Below, piece by piece: positions 11,099 through 19,592 of a stretch of 57,469 nt of DNA. The stretch's first letter is position 1, and each line of letters begins with the position of its first letter. Below the pieces are notes generated by a model. The model did no database searches. It saw nothing but the letters and a program-made list of their open reading frames with translations, and had not been told where the DNA came from. A program made the translations under genes and the position numbers. Origin of the DNA: Candidatus Saccharimonadota bacterium (lineage in GTDB: Bacteria > Patescibacteriota > Saccharimonadia > Saccharimonadales > UBA4665); NCBI GenBank assembly GCA_029288365.1, contig JARIHI010000001.1, positions 1-57,469 on the forward strand, written 5' to 3'.

Positions 11099-12547
11099 TT
11101 ACTCCTGTGCAGTAGCGTGATCCTGCTTTGGGAACAGTGTCGTTGCCATAGGCCGCACTACGCCCTCTACAAAGGTATTGCGGATTTTCAACGCCGTATC
11201 AGGCAAGAATGGCTCTAGCAGATCAGCGATTTCCAGCAGACTACTTACTTGATAAGCCAGTACTTCACGCAGATGGTCCGTGTCGTCTTCTTTAGCGATT
11301 TCCCAGGGTTTTGTTTCGTCAATGTATTGGTTCAGCCCGCGTACTTGCTCCCAGATTCTATCAAGCGCTCGGTCAAACCGACAGGCTTCAAGCGCCTGCT
11401 CTATCGGTTCGGTATCATGACTGGACGGAGGAATTTCACCAATAACACCATTTTGATATTTCATAATCATCGCTGCGGTACGTTGCACGGCATTGCCCAA
11501 TTCATTGGCAAGCTCGTTGTTGTAAGCGGCTTCAAAAGTTGCCTGGGAAAAATCACCATCTTCATACGACGGAATGTGTCGGAGGAAGTAGTAGCGAAAG
11601 GCATCAACACCATACTGATTGACGATATCGGCGGGTGCGATAACATTGCCCAGGCTCTTGCTCATCTTTTGACCTTCTACGGTAATAAAGCTATGTACGT
11701 ACAGCTTGGCTGGCAGTTCAAGCCCAAGACCCATCAATATCGCCGGCCACACTGCGGCATGGAAACGTGTAATATCCTTACCAATAACCTGCACGGTGGC
11801 AGGCCAGAAATTCTTGAAGTCATCGTGTTCCGGGTATCCAAGCACCGTGATGTAGTTCATGAGCGCTTCAAACCATACGTACATCACCTGGTTTTTATCA
11901 CCTGGCACCGGTACGCCCCATGCTAGCTTGTCTTTAGGTCGGCTAATGCTGATATCTTCCAAACCTTCGTTTAGCAGTGCCAATATTTCATTTCGGCGGG
12001 TTTTGGGGATTATCTTGAACGTTTCGTTTTCAATAATCTCTTTAATTTGGCTGGTATATTTACTCAACGCAAAGAAATAATTCTCTTCTTCGAGTTTTTG
12101 ATAAGCCTGTGGATGGCTTGGCTGGGTACGAGCCGGGTCAATTTGGCCTTCGGGCACAAATTCTTCCTGACGCACATCGTACCAACCAGTGTATTTACCT
12201 TTGTAGATATCTTTTTCGAGGTTTTTCCAAATAAGCTGGGCGCGCTGTTCGTGGCCGGCATCTGTCGTACGAATAAAGCGATCATTACTGATGTTGAGCA
12301 TTTTGCCGAGTTCGCGGAACTTCTGACTGGTTTCATCAGCGAATTGTTTTGGCTCTTTGCCAAGACTTACGGCTTTTTCAGCTATTTTTGTGCCGTGTTC
12401 GTCGGTGCCAGTGCTAAAAATGACTGATTGTTTTTTAGCACGCGCATGGCGAGCCAGTACGTCAGCCATGATTAATTCCATAGCGTATCCAATGTGTGGA
12501 TCACCGTTTGTATATGCAATAGAAGTAGCAATGTAAAAGTTACTCAT
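11099..12547 (-). CDS. metG: Methionyl-tRNA synthetase
   Basis: It charges tRNA-Met in the cytoplasm. The class I signatures are present: PHIGYAM (HIGH-type) near residue 20 and KMSKS near residue 290. The 482-residue enzyme ends after the anticodon-binding helical domain and lacks the C-terminal EMAP-type dimer domain found in longer MetRS. The four-cysteine zinc knuckle seen in some MetRS is not evident, so this is the short zinc-less form. It leads the metG-tatD operon. Confidence 0.95.
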   Translation of the reverse strand: MSNFYIATSIAYTNGDPHIGYAMELIMADVLARHARAKKQSVIFSTGTDEHGTKIAEKAVSLGKEPKQFADETSQKFRELGKMLNISNDRFIRTTDAGHEQRAQLIWKNLEKDIYKGKYTGWYDVRQEEFVPEGQIDPARTQPSHPQAYQKLEEENYFFALSKYTSQIKEIIENETFKIIPKTRRNEILALLNEGLEDISISRPKDKLAWGVPVPGDKNQVMYVWFEALMNYITVLGYPEHDDFKNFWPATVQVIGKDITRFHAAVWPAILMGLGLELPAKLYVHSFITVEGQKMSKSLGNVIAPADIVNQYGVDAFRYYFLRHIPSYEDGDFSQATFEAAYNNELANELGNAVQRTAAMIMKYQNGVIGEIPPSSHDTEPIEQALEACRFDRALDRIWEQVRGLNQYIDETKPWEIAKEDDTDHLREVLAYQVSSLLEIADLLEPFLPDTALKIRNTFVEGVVRPMATTLFPKQDHATAQE

Positions 12548-12682
12548 CGTAGTGTATTGTACCTGAAGTTAGTTTATAAAGTAGGAAGTTGAAAGTAAAA
12601 ATAAAGCCCACTAGGGCATCGTCGCTTGTAGTGGTACAGTTCCGGATAAAACGTATAGGGAACGCATTGCTACTATTATACC

Positions 12683-13093
12683 TTACGTAAGTAGTTTGGC
12701 TATTTCCTCTTGATCACTTTCGTCTAAATCGGTGAATAAGTCCGTTTCAAACTGCTCGGAAACTTTATACAAATAATCTTCAAAATAACGTGGATAGATG
12801 TGGAAATGGACGTGATCTACCTTGAGTCGGCTTTGTTTTAAAAATGGCCGGTAATTCTGGCGTATATCGCAACCTTCTCCCAATTTGCCGATAATTTTCT
12901 TTTCAATAAAAAATATAAGTTCAAAGATGTCACTTAGCTCGTCTGGGCGGAGCTCCCACGGTTTTTCAATATGACGCTTTGGTATTACCAGAAAATGTCC
13001 CGGCATTTTCCGTGGATTACTTAAAATAACCATAGCATGGGTATTTTCTCTCAAGACTCGGTCTTTGGAATTACAAAATGGACAACTTTTCAT
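12683..13093 (-). CDS. HIT family nucleotide hydrolase/transferase
   Basis: The histidine-triad motif HVHFHIYP, with the nucleophilic central histidine, lies at about 97-104 of 136 residues. An N-terminal CPFC pair may bind zinc with later residues, as in many bacterial HIT proteins. The segment PGHFLVIPKRH is typical of the Hint/Fhit fold. It is monocistronic and faces two tRNA genes upstream. The substrate cannot be told from the sequence. The 135 bases between it and metG hold no ORF that I can support. Confidence 0.9.
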   Translation of the reverse strand: MKSCPFCNSKDRVLRENTHAMVILSNPRKMPGHFLVIPKRHIEKPWELRPDELSDIFELIFFIEKKIIGKLGEGCDIRQNYRPFLKQSRLKVDHVHFHIYPRYFEDYLYKVSEQFETDLFTDLDESDQEEIAKLLT

Positions 13094-13103
13094 AATGCTA
13101 ACG

Positions 13104-13191
13104 TGGTGGGCGAGGAGGGACTCGAACCCTCAAGCCTTATTCAGGCAACGGATTTTAAGTCCGTCGCGTATACCAATTCCGCCACTCGCCC
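13104..13191 (-). tRNA. tRNA-Leu (anticodon TAA)
   Basis: A full cloverleaf folds on the minus strand. The acceptor GGGCGAG pairs with CTCGCCC, the anticodon loop reads CTTAAAA (anticodon TAA), and a long variable arm marks it as class II (Leu). CCA is encoded at 13104-13106. Twelve bases separate it from tRNA-Cys, so they form a pair. Confidence 0.95.
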
Positions 13192-13203
13192 TTTTTCGTT
13201 TTG

Positions 13204-13277
13204 TGGAGGCACGTACCGGATTCGAACCGGTGTAAAAGGTTTTGCAGACCTCTGCGTAACCACTCCGCCAACGCGCC
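13204..13277 (-). tRNA. tRNA-Cys (anticodon GCA)
   Basis: The acceptor GGCGCGT pairs with ACGTGCC and the anticodon loop reads CTGCAAA, giving GCA. The T arm has the usual GGTTCGAATCC. CCA is encoded at 13204-13206. It lies upstream of tRNA-Leu in the same transcription unit. Confidence 0.95.
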
Positions 13278-13355
13278 CCATACTGCAAGAATACCCGAGT
13301 AGTATACCAGATAACACACTTCTGTAGCCATAACTTGAAGCCAAGTTTCTTATAA

Positions 13356-13772
13356 TTACCTGCGGTTTTTATCCAAGTAATCTTCTATTAACCTTACATC
13401 TGTAAAATCTTTTGATCGCCCCTCGTTTTTCAGCCAGCTTTTTTTAGCCGTTAATAAAAACTCGAGCGTTATATATCTCACCCCCTCAATTACTAATGAA
13501 ACTTCACGTAGCTCTTCATAGGTCCATATTTTACCTAGTACTTCCCAGTTTATGCCAATTTCAAACACTCCATCTGTTAATAGCTCCCTATTATGGACAT
13601 GTTTTGTGTCAAACTCCTTAGATTTACGTAAGCGACTAAACACTTCTTGTGTAACTACTACATCAATGTCACCACTTTCTCTAATAGAAAGTGCTTGTAA
13701 TATACCTGATCCAATAACTATCGAATTTGCAGGGGTAAGCCCAGTACTTGTGGCTAGTCTTGTGATGTTCAT
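13356..13772 (-). CDS. Nucleotidyltransferase-fold protein (MNT/AbiEii-like)
   Basis: The 138-residue protein shows GSGILQAL at about 22-29 and DIDVVV at about 36-41. This is the GS...DxD arrangement of the nucleotidyltransferase superfamily, including antitoxin or toxin members of MNT/HEPN and AbiE systems. The C-terminal KDFTDVRLIEDYL is also typical of these small proteins. No HEPN partner lies next to it, so a toxin-antitoxin role is not supported by context. It may be an orphan enzyme. It begins the accessory region after the tRNA pair. Confidence 0.6.
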   Translation of the reverse strand: MNITRLATSTGLTPANSIVIGSGILQALSIRESGDIDVVVTQEVFSRLRKSKEFDTKHVHNRELLTDGVFEIGINWEVLGKIWTYEELREVSLVIEGVRYITLEFLLTAKKSWLKNEGRSKDFTDVRLIEDYLDKNRR

Positions 13773-13805
13773 ATGATCATCTTAGCAAAAATGATACGCG
13801 ATTAT

Positions 13806-14192
13806 TTAGTCAGCCCACCAGCTTTGTACAAGTTCGGCATCGTTTTTTTCGGTAAATGGCGCACCAAAGATTAAGAGCTCCATGCCGTCGGGACCAGCCT
13901 CAAACCCACGCATCACTTCAGCTGGTATGCGGACAGCGTCACCCGCTCGTACATCACAAATATCGTCTTCTAGTTTCATTTTGCCACTACCCTTTAGTAC
14001 ATAAAAGATTTCTTCTTGTACCTCGTGTTTGTGCCCAAAACTCATTCGATAATTCGGTTCTAGTTTTTGATAGCCCAAACCTGATTTTTGTAAACCAAGT
14101 TGCTTGGTTGCAAAACGCGCCTCATAACCTTTACGACCAAACTTTGCCGCCATATCTTCTAAGTCATCCAGATGTAGTATCGTATAATCTGC
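13806..14192 (-). CDS. Cupin domain protein
   Basis: The start at 14192 (128 residues) begins at MADYTIL, just before the conserved part. The single cupin barrel is recognisable from GHKHEVQEEIFYVLKGSGKMKLE (the H-x-H...E metal-binding block) and the later AGDAVRIPAEVMRGFEAG strand pair. The metal and substrate are unknown. Enzymes of this size are often isomerases or small-molecule binding proteins. It stands alone between two unrelated genes with no visible ribosome site, so start choice is uncertain. Confidence 0.8.
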   Translation of the reverse strand, partial: ADYTILHLDDLEDMAAKFGRKGYEARFATKQLGLQKSGLGYQKLEPNYRMSFGHKHEVQEEIFYVLKGSGKMKLEDDICDVRAGDAVRIPAEVMRGFEAGPDGMELLIFGAPFTEKNDAELVQSWWAD

Positions 14193-14270
14193 CATGTACT
14201 TTATTCTAGCATTTTGACCTGTCTTATTTCCTGGACGCATATCAAACAAGCGTACAGCTAACTTTGATTT

Positions 14271-14648
14271 TTAAGCAGATAAAGCTACTGGTTCGCGTAC
14301 CATTATTACCAGATGTGTGTCTACACCTAGCTCAGGATCGGTTTGCAACATTGAATCTGTCGGGAAAGCAGTCACAACATTATATAGCCCATGTGTTTCT
14401 CTAAGAGTATGCATCATATCATCAAATGCTTGAGCATGTGCCTCATCTTCGGTAGACATTGGCAAGGGAATTGTGTAATAGTCATATTGTTGGCCAGGCT
14501 GAGGTACTCGTTCGGTGGGACGCTGCGGTGGCCTGCCTACTATAGCGTGCACTGCATAACCTTGCGCAATATAAGAATCAAATAATTTAGTTCTCCAATG
14601 CTGGGACTCAGCACTATCAACTCTTCGGCCTTCTCCTGAAGTATTCAT
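14271..14648 (-). CDS. Protein of unknown function, 125 residues
   Basis: Translation probably starts at the ATG at 14648, since the longer frame begins with TTG. The protein is soluble, with a proline/arginine-rich middle (RPPQRPTERVPQPG, about 40-53) and a C-terminal alpha/beta segment (about 65-120) in which strands alternate with an acidic helix. It has no signal peptide or catalytic motif I can name. It lies in a run of unrelated minus-strand genes, 40 bases after the HAD hydrolase gene ends. Confidence 0.5.
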   Translation of the reverse strand: MNTSGEGRRVDSAESQHWRTKLFDSYIAQGYAVHAIVGRPPQRPTERVPQPGQQYDYYTIPLPMSTEDEAHAQAFDDMMHTLRETHGLYNVVTAFPTDSMLQTDPELGVDTHLVIMVREPVALSA

Positions 14649-14687
14649 GTTACTTTTATACAAGATATCATGAATAAATGCAACTAC

Positions 14688-15149
14688 TTACCTGCGAAGA
14701 GTTGCTACAAGCCTCTGGGGATCAATAAATAAATCTAGAGCATCATTGATAGTAGGTATCACGATATCTGCAGCAGCCCACGTTTGAGTATGTACTCCTT
14801 CGCTTTGTAAGGTTACTATCCCGAGCTGTACTACCTTCATAAGCTCAAGATCTATTAATCCATTGCCGATAGCTACGCAAGTTTCGGGTTCAAGCTCTAG
14901 TGCTATGTCACGTTTATCTTCTGCAGTTTTAGCCAATTGCCACTCTATTCCAAGTTCTTCGGCTAGCTCATCTGCATCGTTTCGAGTATTTCCGGTAAGA
15001 AATAATGCTCTGAAGCCTAACCCTTTGATATCTCTAAGTCGTTCCGCAACTCCTTCCGGTATCTTTCCTCCAACCGATAAAGTGCCGTTCAAATCTAAAA
15101 TGATCGTCCGCAAGTCCAGCCGCTCTCGACCAGGAATATCATAAATCAT
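14688..15149 (-). CDS. HAD-superfamily hydrolase, soluble P-type-ATPase-like
   Basis: Motif I reads DLNGT near residue 19, with the nucleophilic Asp kept but Asn where most HAD phosphatases have a second Asp; P-type-ATPase-like members have DKTGT here. Motif II is FLTGN near 51, the conserved Lys region near 78, and motif III GNGLIDLELM near 92-102. The 153-residue size, without a cap domain, fits the small soluble HAD group. The missing acid/base Asp suggests phosphotransfer chemistry closer to P-type ATPases, or reduced activity. Substrate unknown. Confidence 0.75.
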   Translation of the reverse strand: MIYDIPGRERLDLRTIILDLNGTLSVGGKIPEGVAERLRDIKGLGFRALFLTGNTRNDADELAEELGIEWQLAKTAEDKRDIALELEPETCVAIGNGLIDLELMKVVQLGIVTLQSEGVHTQTWAAADIVIPTINDALDLFIDPQRLVATLRR

Positions 15150-15206
15150 AAGATAATTCTAGCAGAGTGTAAGCCAATCCTCTCTATCAAGTTCCAAGGA
15201 AGATCA

Positions 15207-15515
15207 TCAACTGCCGGCAAAAGGAGTCCCGAAGACCCCAACTGCAAGCTCTGCCCAAACGAGCAAGAATATTACTACGAGCAAAATCGTGAGCATAGTT
15301 CGAGATTTGGAGCTATGGGTTTTTACTATGAATTCATAGGTAAGCGCAGCACCAAATAGCAGCACGCCAGCTATAATAAAATCATCTACGCTCCACACTA
15401 CTTCATCTGTAAATTGCATAGCAAGTAAAGGTACGAGTAGCAGCCCCAACGTTGCGGATGCTGCACGAAGGAATTTTTTATCTCGTGCATCGGTGTAAGC
15501 GACTTTGCTTTTCAT
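15207..15515 (-). CDS. Small integral membrane protein
   Basis: Three hydrophobic segments (about 18-35, 42-62 and 75-97) span the 102-residue protein. The N-terminus and the TM2-TM3 loop (KTHSSKSRT) are basic, placing both in the cytoplasm by the positive-inside rule. A weak AAGG site precedes the ATG. It lies between the HAD gene and the DNA methyltransferase, with no clear link to either. Not assigned to a family. Confidence 0.6.
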   Translation of the reverse strand: MKSKVAYTDARDKKFLRAASATLGLLLVPLLAMQFTDEVVWSVDDFIIAGVLLFGAALTYEFIVKTHSSKSRTMLTILLVVIFLLVWAELAVGVFGTPFAGS

Positions 15516-15549
15516 GCCTTAATTATATCAAAATACTTTTCAGCCGTAT

Positions 15550-16938
15550 CTAGGCCCTCGGTTTCTCAACAGTCAGAACTTCTTCAAATAGATTGTATTT
15601 GTGCGAAGTACTGGCCTTGTGCTGCCATAGCTCAATATGAGGCTTAACTAGCCCTGCCTTAACTGCAACCTCGGCAAGGATCTCTGCCGTTTCAATATGA
15701 ACCATCTTGAATGCATGAGAATCGCTTACCAGCAACACAAACTTCCCGCCCGGTTTGAGCGATTTCTTTGCCTCTTGAAAAACCCTATACATTCCACCAA
15801 AGTACTCCCATACCAATTTTGTATAGAGTTTCTCAAATCCACTCGTAGCGTTATCTTCTTTTAGCCGACGGTCTATTTCGTCTGTTACTGCTCTAATGGA
15901 CTGCATATCACGCACGAGGTCACCATCATGATCTTCTTTGTAGATATTCGTTGTGGATCCTCGAAGCATTCTTTTCTTAATGACCCTAAATTCCTGAATA
16001 TCAGTAGCAAAGTCCATACATATCAATTCAATTTTAGAATGTTTTGTATACTCGTGATCCCCTGGATAAGGCGGCGAAGTAATCATCAAATCAACAGTGT
16101 CTGTCCCAAAGCATTCACTCATCAGCCGAGCATCGCCTAAGTAAGTTTTTGAGTCGACTTCGACTTTACCCGAACTCTGCACGCTTAAGTCGTCGATCAT
16201 TCTCTTGAGCTTGGCCTTGAATAGTTTGTACACGTCCACATCTAGTTTTGGCTTACGCACCCCAAACCCAGGACCGTAGTATACATTTGACGCCGGGAGT
16301 GTAATGGTAGTGAATGCCATGACAAATAAACGCTTAATTGACTCATTGGGATAGTGGAATGACTTTATGATTTTTTTCAGGAGCATCAGCCTCACAAGTG
16401 GCGCGTCAGAGATATATCTTTCGGGTAAGGCCGAGGGTCGTAACTTTACGGCTGCTTCTTGATAGTCTGCGCCTTTCCCGGCAATCAATGACAACTGATT
16501 TTTTTGATCTACAGCTGGCCAATTGTATTTTTTAAGCGCTGTTTCATATTGTTTCAAAATCGCCGCTGCAACCGACTTAGCACTCTGTATATCTATGCTC
16601 CAATTGAGTTTTGTCTCAGCTGCAAAATGAAAGAAATCATTGGCATCAAGCCCTAAGCTCTCCACCCCACGAGACTTAGCACAGATATTCGTGGTACCGG
16701 AACCCATAAAAGGGTCTGCGACAACGGAGTTGGTCGTGACCTTTTCCCTCTCCATAATATAGTCCGGGAACCGTGGGCTATATCCCAGCACAAAGTTATA
16801 CCAATTATGTATAGGAAAATTGTCGGCATTGGAAGCCCTGCCGTCCATCGTGGTTACCAGAGGCTTCTCGTGTTTATCGATTATTCTTTCACAAACCTTA
16901 CACTCTTTACGTGTCGGTGGGTGGTAAGTAAATGCCAT
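15550..16938 (-). CDS. Type II DNA methyltransferase (SPPY type)
   Basis: The AdoMet-binding motif DPFMGSGTT lies near residues 73-81 and the catalytic TSPPYPGDHEY near 275-285. SPPY is characteristic of N4-cytosine or N6-adenine methyltransferases. Motif I preceding motif IV differs from the usual beta-class order, so the domain is circularly permuted relative to that class. The region between them (about 120-260) would hold target recognition. The N-terminal CKVC pair and PIHNWYNFVLGYSPRFP are seen in related MTases. The restriction gene lies 42 bases upstream on the same strand. The recognition site cannot be deduced. Confidence 0.88.
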   Translation of the reverse strand: MAFTYHPPTRKECKVCERIIDKHEKPLVTTMDGRASNADNFPIHNWYNFVLGYSPRFPDYIMEREKVTTNSVVADPFMGSGTTNICAKSRGVESLGLDANDFFHFAAETKLNWSIDIQSAKSVAAAILKQYETALKKYNWPAVDQKNQLSLIAGKGADYQEAAVKLRPSALPERYISDAPLVRLMLLKKIIKSFHYPNESIKRLFVMAFTTITLPASNVYYGPGFGVRKPKLDVDVYKLFKAKLKRMIDDLSVQSSGKVEVDSKTYLGDARLMSECFGTDTVDLMITSPPYPGDHEYTKHSKIELICMDFATDIQEFRVIKKRMLRGSTTNIYKEDHDGDLVRDMQSIRAVTDEIDRRLKEDNATSGFEKLYTKLVWEYFGGMYRVFQEAKKSLKPGGKFVLLVSDSHAFKMVHIETAEILAEVAVKAGLVKPHIELWQHKASTSHKYNLFEEVLTVEKPRA

Positions 16939-16980
16939 TCTAACCCATCTTAGAATACTTACTTGACGATGTACAGAACG

Positions 16981-17799
16981 TTACTTCCAGTTTTCTATAA
17001 CCGGATCAAACATAACTCGCACGCAGCGATCCGGTTTCGTTGGGGCCAAATTAGGCGGAAATATCGCAATGTCAATGCCATTTGGTATCATTCGTACTGC
17101 TATTTGCTGTACGCCTACCTTTAAGCCCATGGTATCAAGCTTTGCTATAACTGTTCGAAAACCACCTTCCATCTGATCAAGGTTGATATCGTCACCAGTA
17201 GTAAGTGCTTTCGCTTCTACTGGATAGACGAATGTCTTATTTTGCACCGTTGCAGTATAAAATCCATCTATTTCATTGGGTTGCCATTTCATAGGGTTTT
17301 GTACTCTATGTACTGTGTGACCCATAACTTTAGTAAGTACGTCCAAATAGTCCATAACCGAGAACAAGCCAGCTTCATCGTTACGCACAATCCGGCGCGC
17401 AAGAGAGGGAATTAAGGTCGAGTCTATTTCAATGGTTTCAAGATCATCAGGCCAGGTCAGCCAAGATTCTAGCTGCTTCCCCACGCCCACATACACAAAT
17501 TCGCCTGCATAATTGCCGTCGCTGCCCGGGCCAGTTCTCTTCTTTAGGTCATAGCCAAGTGCCGAAATACTTGCAGGCACACGCGAATCAATGCTTCCTT
17601 TTTTGCGACATAAATCTAATATCGTATTTGATATTGACGCTGGTTCAGCAATACCTACTGCACGATAACCTTCAGAAATGTCACGTAGGTAAAATGTTAT
17701 GGTCTCTTTATTTTTGGCGGTATCAAAATACTTCTGAAAAACATATTCCAGCATCGGATGCTTTTTTGATCTGTACGACTTACCTTTATGAATAATCAC
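16981..17799 (-). CDS. Probable type II restriction endonuclease (PD-(D/E)xK)
   Basis: The 272-residue protein carries EIDGFY near residue 180 followed about 18 residues later by YPVEAKAL, the D...ExK arrangement of the PD-(D/E)xK nuclease core. The N-terminal half (about 1-110) is alpha/beta and would bind DNA. It is transcribed just before the methyltransferase, the standard layout of a type II restriction-modification unit. Together they would cleave unmodified foreign DNA. I do not recognise a named isoschizomer, so the specificity is unknown. Confidence 0.75.
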   Translation of the reverse strand: MIIHKGKSYRSKKHPMLEYVFQKYFDTAKNKETITFYLRDISEGYRAVGIAEPASISNTILDLCRKKGSIDSRVPASISALGYDLKKRTGPGSDGNYAGEFVYVGVGKQLESWLTWPDDLETIEIDSTLIPSLARRIVRNDEAGLFSVMDYLDVLTKVMGHTVHRVQNPMKWQPNEIDGFYTATVQNKTFVYPVEAKALTTGDDINLDQMEGGFRTVIAKLDTMGLKVGVQQIAVRMIPNGIDIAIFPPNLAPTKPDRCVRVMFDPVIENWK

Positions 17800-17880
17800 T
17801 GTGAAATCTCCGAAGCATTAATCTTATTCCAGAATATACCAAAACAGTATACTTAGTATATTAATCTGGAGAACTGTTTC

Positions 17881-18056
17881 GCTCTTTTGAGCTCATCAGC
17901 ATGAATACACATTCATGGACAGTAAAATGCGTGGAGTGGAGGGTGGTCTTGACGATGAAGGTATATGCCGCACCAAGTGCGAACAACTTCATCGCCAAGA
18001 CTCCCAAGTCTTCCACACCCACGCGCACAACCTGTAAAGGTTGCACCCGTCACTTC
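17881..18056 (-). ncRNA. Hairpin-rich trailer, candidate structured RNA
   Basis: Directly downstream of the GC-rich gene at 18057-18527 the minus strand can form several stems: 10 bp between 17951-17960 and 17987-17996 (one G-U), AAGACT/AGTCTT at 17997-18012, an outer GCGTGG/CCACGC at 17929-17934 and 18019-18024 that encloses both, ATGAAT/ATTCAT at 17901-17916, and GCTC/GAGC at 17881-17892. No U-run follows. A stabilised 3' UTR or a processed small RNA are both possible. ORFs through this region look like chance readings. Confidence 0.45.
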
Positions 18057-18527
18057 CTACGCGCTGACGGCGAAGAGCTCGCGAGTAGCCGCTTGGGCCT
18101 CCTGCAGCTGCTGCAGCACATGAGCTGCTTGCCGCTCCAGGTGATCCACAGCGTCGTCGTAGATCTTGCCGTGGGCTCCCTGCTGATCGCGGAGCTTCTC
18201 CAGGTGGCCCATGATGGTCTGGTACTGCTCGCCGAGCGAGTTCAGCCGGTAGGTCAGCGCCGCAGCGACGACCTGGTCGGAGTATTCCGCGAGTCTCTGG
18301 ACGAGCTCTTGGTTCTGCGTGAACCGCTCGGTCAGCCCCAGCACAGCGTTGACCGCCACGTAGTGCCGGGTGTCCTGCTTGACTTGCTCGAGCGCGTCGC
18401 CGATGGCGATGGACATCACTCGACTTGAGCGCTGACGTACCAGCATGCTCAGGACGATGAGCCCGAACACCACCGCGATGATGCCGAGCACCAGGACAGC
18501 GATGCCCAGTCCTTGCGTAGTACTCAC
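18057..18527 (-). CDS. GC-rich orphan: single-pass membrane protein with helical domain
   Basis: A GTG start at 18527 is fixed by GAGGAGGG six bases upstream. The 156-residue protein has an N-terminal transmembrane helix (about 8-30), then a long Gln/Leu/Ala/Glu-rich helical region (about 40-150) likely to form a coiled coil on the cytoplasmic side. Codons are strongly G/C-ending, unlike the AT-leaning neighbours on both sides. It has its own promoter (18584-18612) and a hairpin-rich trailer. The frame on the other strand (17901-18428) is a compositional shadow. Function unknown. Confidence 0.7.
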   Translation of the reverse strand: MSTTQGLGIAVLVLGIIAVVFGLIVLSMLVRQRSSRVMSIAIGDALEQVKQDTRHYVAVNAVLGLTERFTQNQELVQRLAEYSDQVVAAALTYRLNSLGEQYQTIMGHLEKLRDQQGAHGKIYDDAVDHLERQAAHVLQQLQEAQAATRELFAVSA

Positions 18528-18583
18528 GACAGACCCTCCTCAGGGGGATTGACAGGTTATGCAGACAGTATCTGCAGATCTAT

Positions 18584-18612
18584 ATTATAACAAAATTTTC
18601 ATAATATTGCAA
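18584..18612 (-). promoter_or_regulatory. Sigma-70-type promoter of the GC-rich gene
   Basis: On the minus strand TTGCAA (18607-18612) and TATAAT (18584-18589) are 17 bases apart. The leader to the GTG is about 50 bases and contains a GCAGA/TCTGC hairpin (18561-18575) before the ribosome site. Confidence 0.6.
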
Positions 18613-18653
18613 ATAAGGTTCCCTTTTCGCCCGAGAAACTTGAGATTACATGT

Positions 18654-19490
18654 TTATTGAAAATGATGGTATTGATAAGGAGGTCTCTTCCCTGCTTCAA
18701 ATTCTTTTTGCCGCTTGTCCCACTTTTCAACCTTACTTGGATACCAAGTTTGGTTTTTCAGAGACTTATCATTTTTATGCTTGTTATAAATGTATTCAAA
18801 AGCTCTCGCCCATGAACTGTATTGGGTTTTAGAAACAAGGTTATCGCTCCCAAAGCGTTGGGTATATCGTTGTAATACTACTGGCACATACAGAAAGCCT
18901 TTGGGATACCTTTCGCCAATACTCAGCATAAACTCCCAGTCTTCCATAAGAGCCAGCTCTTCATCCCATTGAATACCTTCATCATAGAGGCGCCGCAAAT
19001 GCGTAAAGCCATTGGGTGAAAAACCTGCGTTTCTATCAAATACATCCTGAATCGTAAATTCTGGCGGTGTATCTCCAGAATCATCAATAGATTTCGTAAG
19101 TTCTCCATTTACGTATAACTCAAGGATCCTCGTTGAGCGTGGAAAAGCAAAAACTGCTTGAGGGTTTTTATTTAGCCACTCGATTGTCGTTTCTACACAT
19201 TTTGGCAGTAATTCATCGTCGCTATCCAAATACATGATCCACTTGCCTTTGGCATGCTTAATCCCATAGTTCCTAGCCTTACTTGGCCCACCATTCTCTT
19301 TACGAAAATACTTTATTCTTTTATCTTTATTTTGTTTGACAATGGCTTCAGTATCATCATCTGAGCCATCGTCAATAATTATGTGCTCCCAATTATCATA
19401 CGTTTGAGCTAATACACTATCAATTGCTTTTTGGATAAGATGAGACCTATTAAAAGTCGGTGTAATCACAGACGTAAGAGGCTTTTGCAT
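18654..19490 (-). CDS. Family 2 glycosyltransferase
   Basis: The GT-A signature is clear: SVITPTFNR near residue 7, IDDGSDDDT near 38 and the metal-binding YLDSDDE near 88. A conserved EDWEFMLS segment near 180 matches the catalytic-base region of the family. The 278 residues include no membrane helix, so it acts as a soluble or peripheral enzyme adding a sugar to an envelope glycan or glycoprotein. No other glycan genes adjoin it, so the acceptor is unknown. It lies next to an MFS exporter gene, divergently transcribed. Confidence 0.9.
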   Translation of the reverse strand: MQKPLTSVITPTFNRSHLIQKAIDSVLAQTYDNWEHIIIDDGSDDDTEAIVKQNKDKRIKYFRKENGGPSKARNYGIKHAKGKWIMYLDSDDELLPKCVETTIEWLNKNPQAVFAFPRSTRILELYVNGELTKSIDDSGDTPPEFTIQDVFDRNAGFSPNGFTHLRRLYDEGIQWDEELALMEDWEFMLSIGERYPKGFLYVPVVLQRYTQRFGSDNLVSKTQYSSWARAFEYIYNKHKNDKSLKNQTWYPSKVEKWDKRQKEFEAGKRPPYQYHHFQ

Positions 19491-19592
19491 ACGTTCATAA
19501 TATCAAAAGAATAAAAATGGTCATGCGTTTGTTTTACAAAATCTAAACCTAGTAATGTGCTATTCTGAGATAAGTTTAGAGGAGGATTAGAT

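Noticed and set aside
13037-13344. Frames on both strands over the tRNA-Leu and tRNA-Cys genes
   Set aside because: They translate tRNA genes, which often give false ORFs.
17901-18428. 175-codon plus-strand frame over the GC-rich 18-kb gene
   Set aside because: The minus-strand gene has a promoter, a strong ribosome site and a membrane helix; this frame has none and runs through the hairpin trailer.
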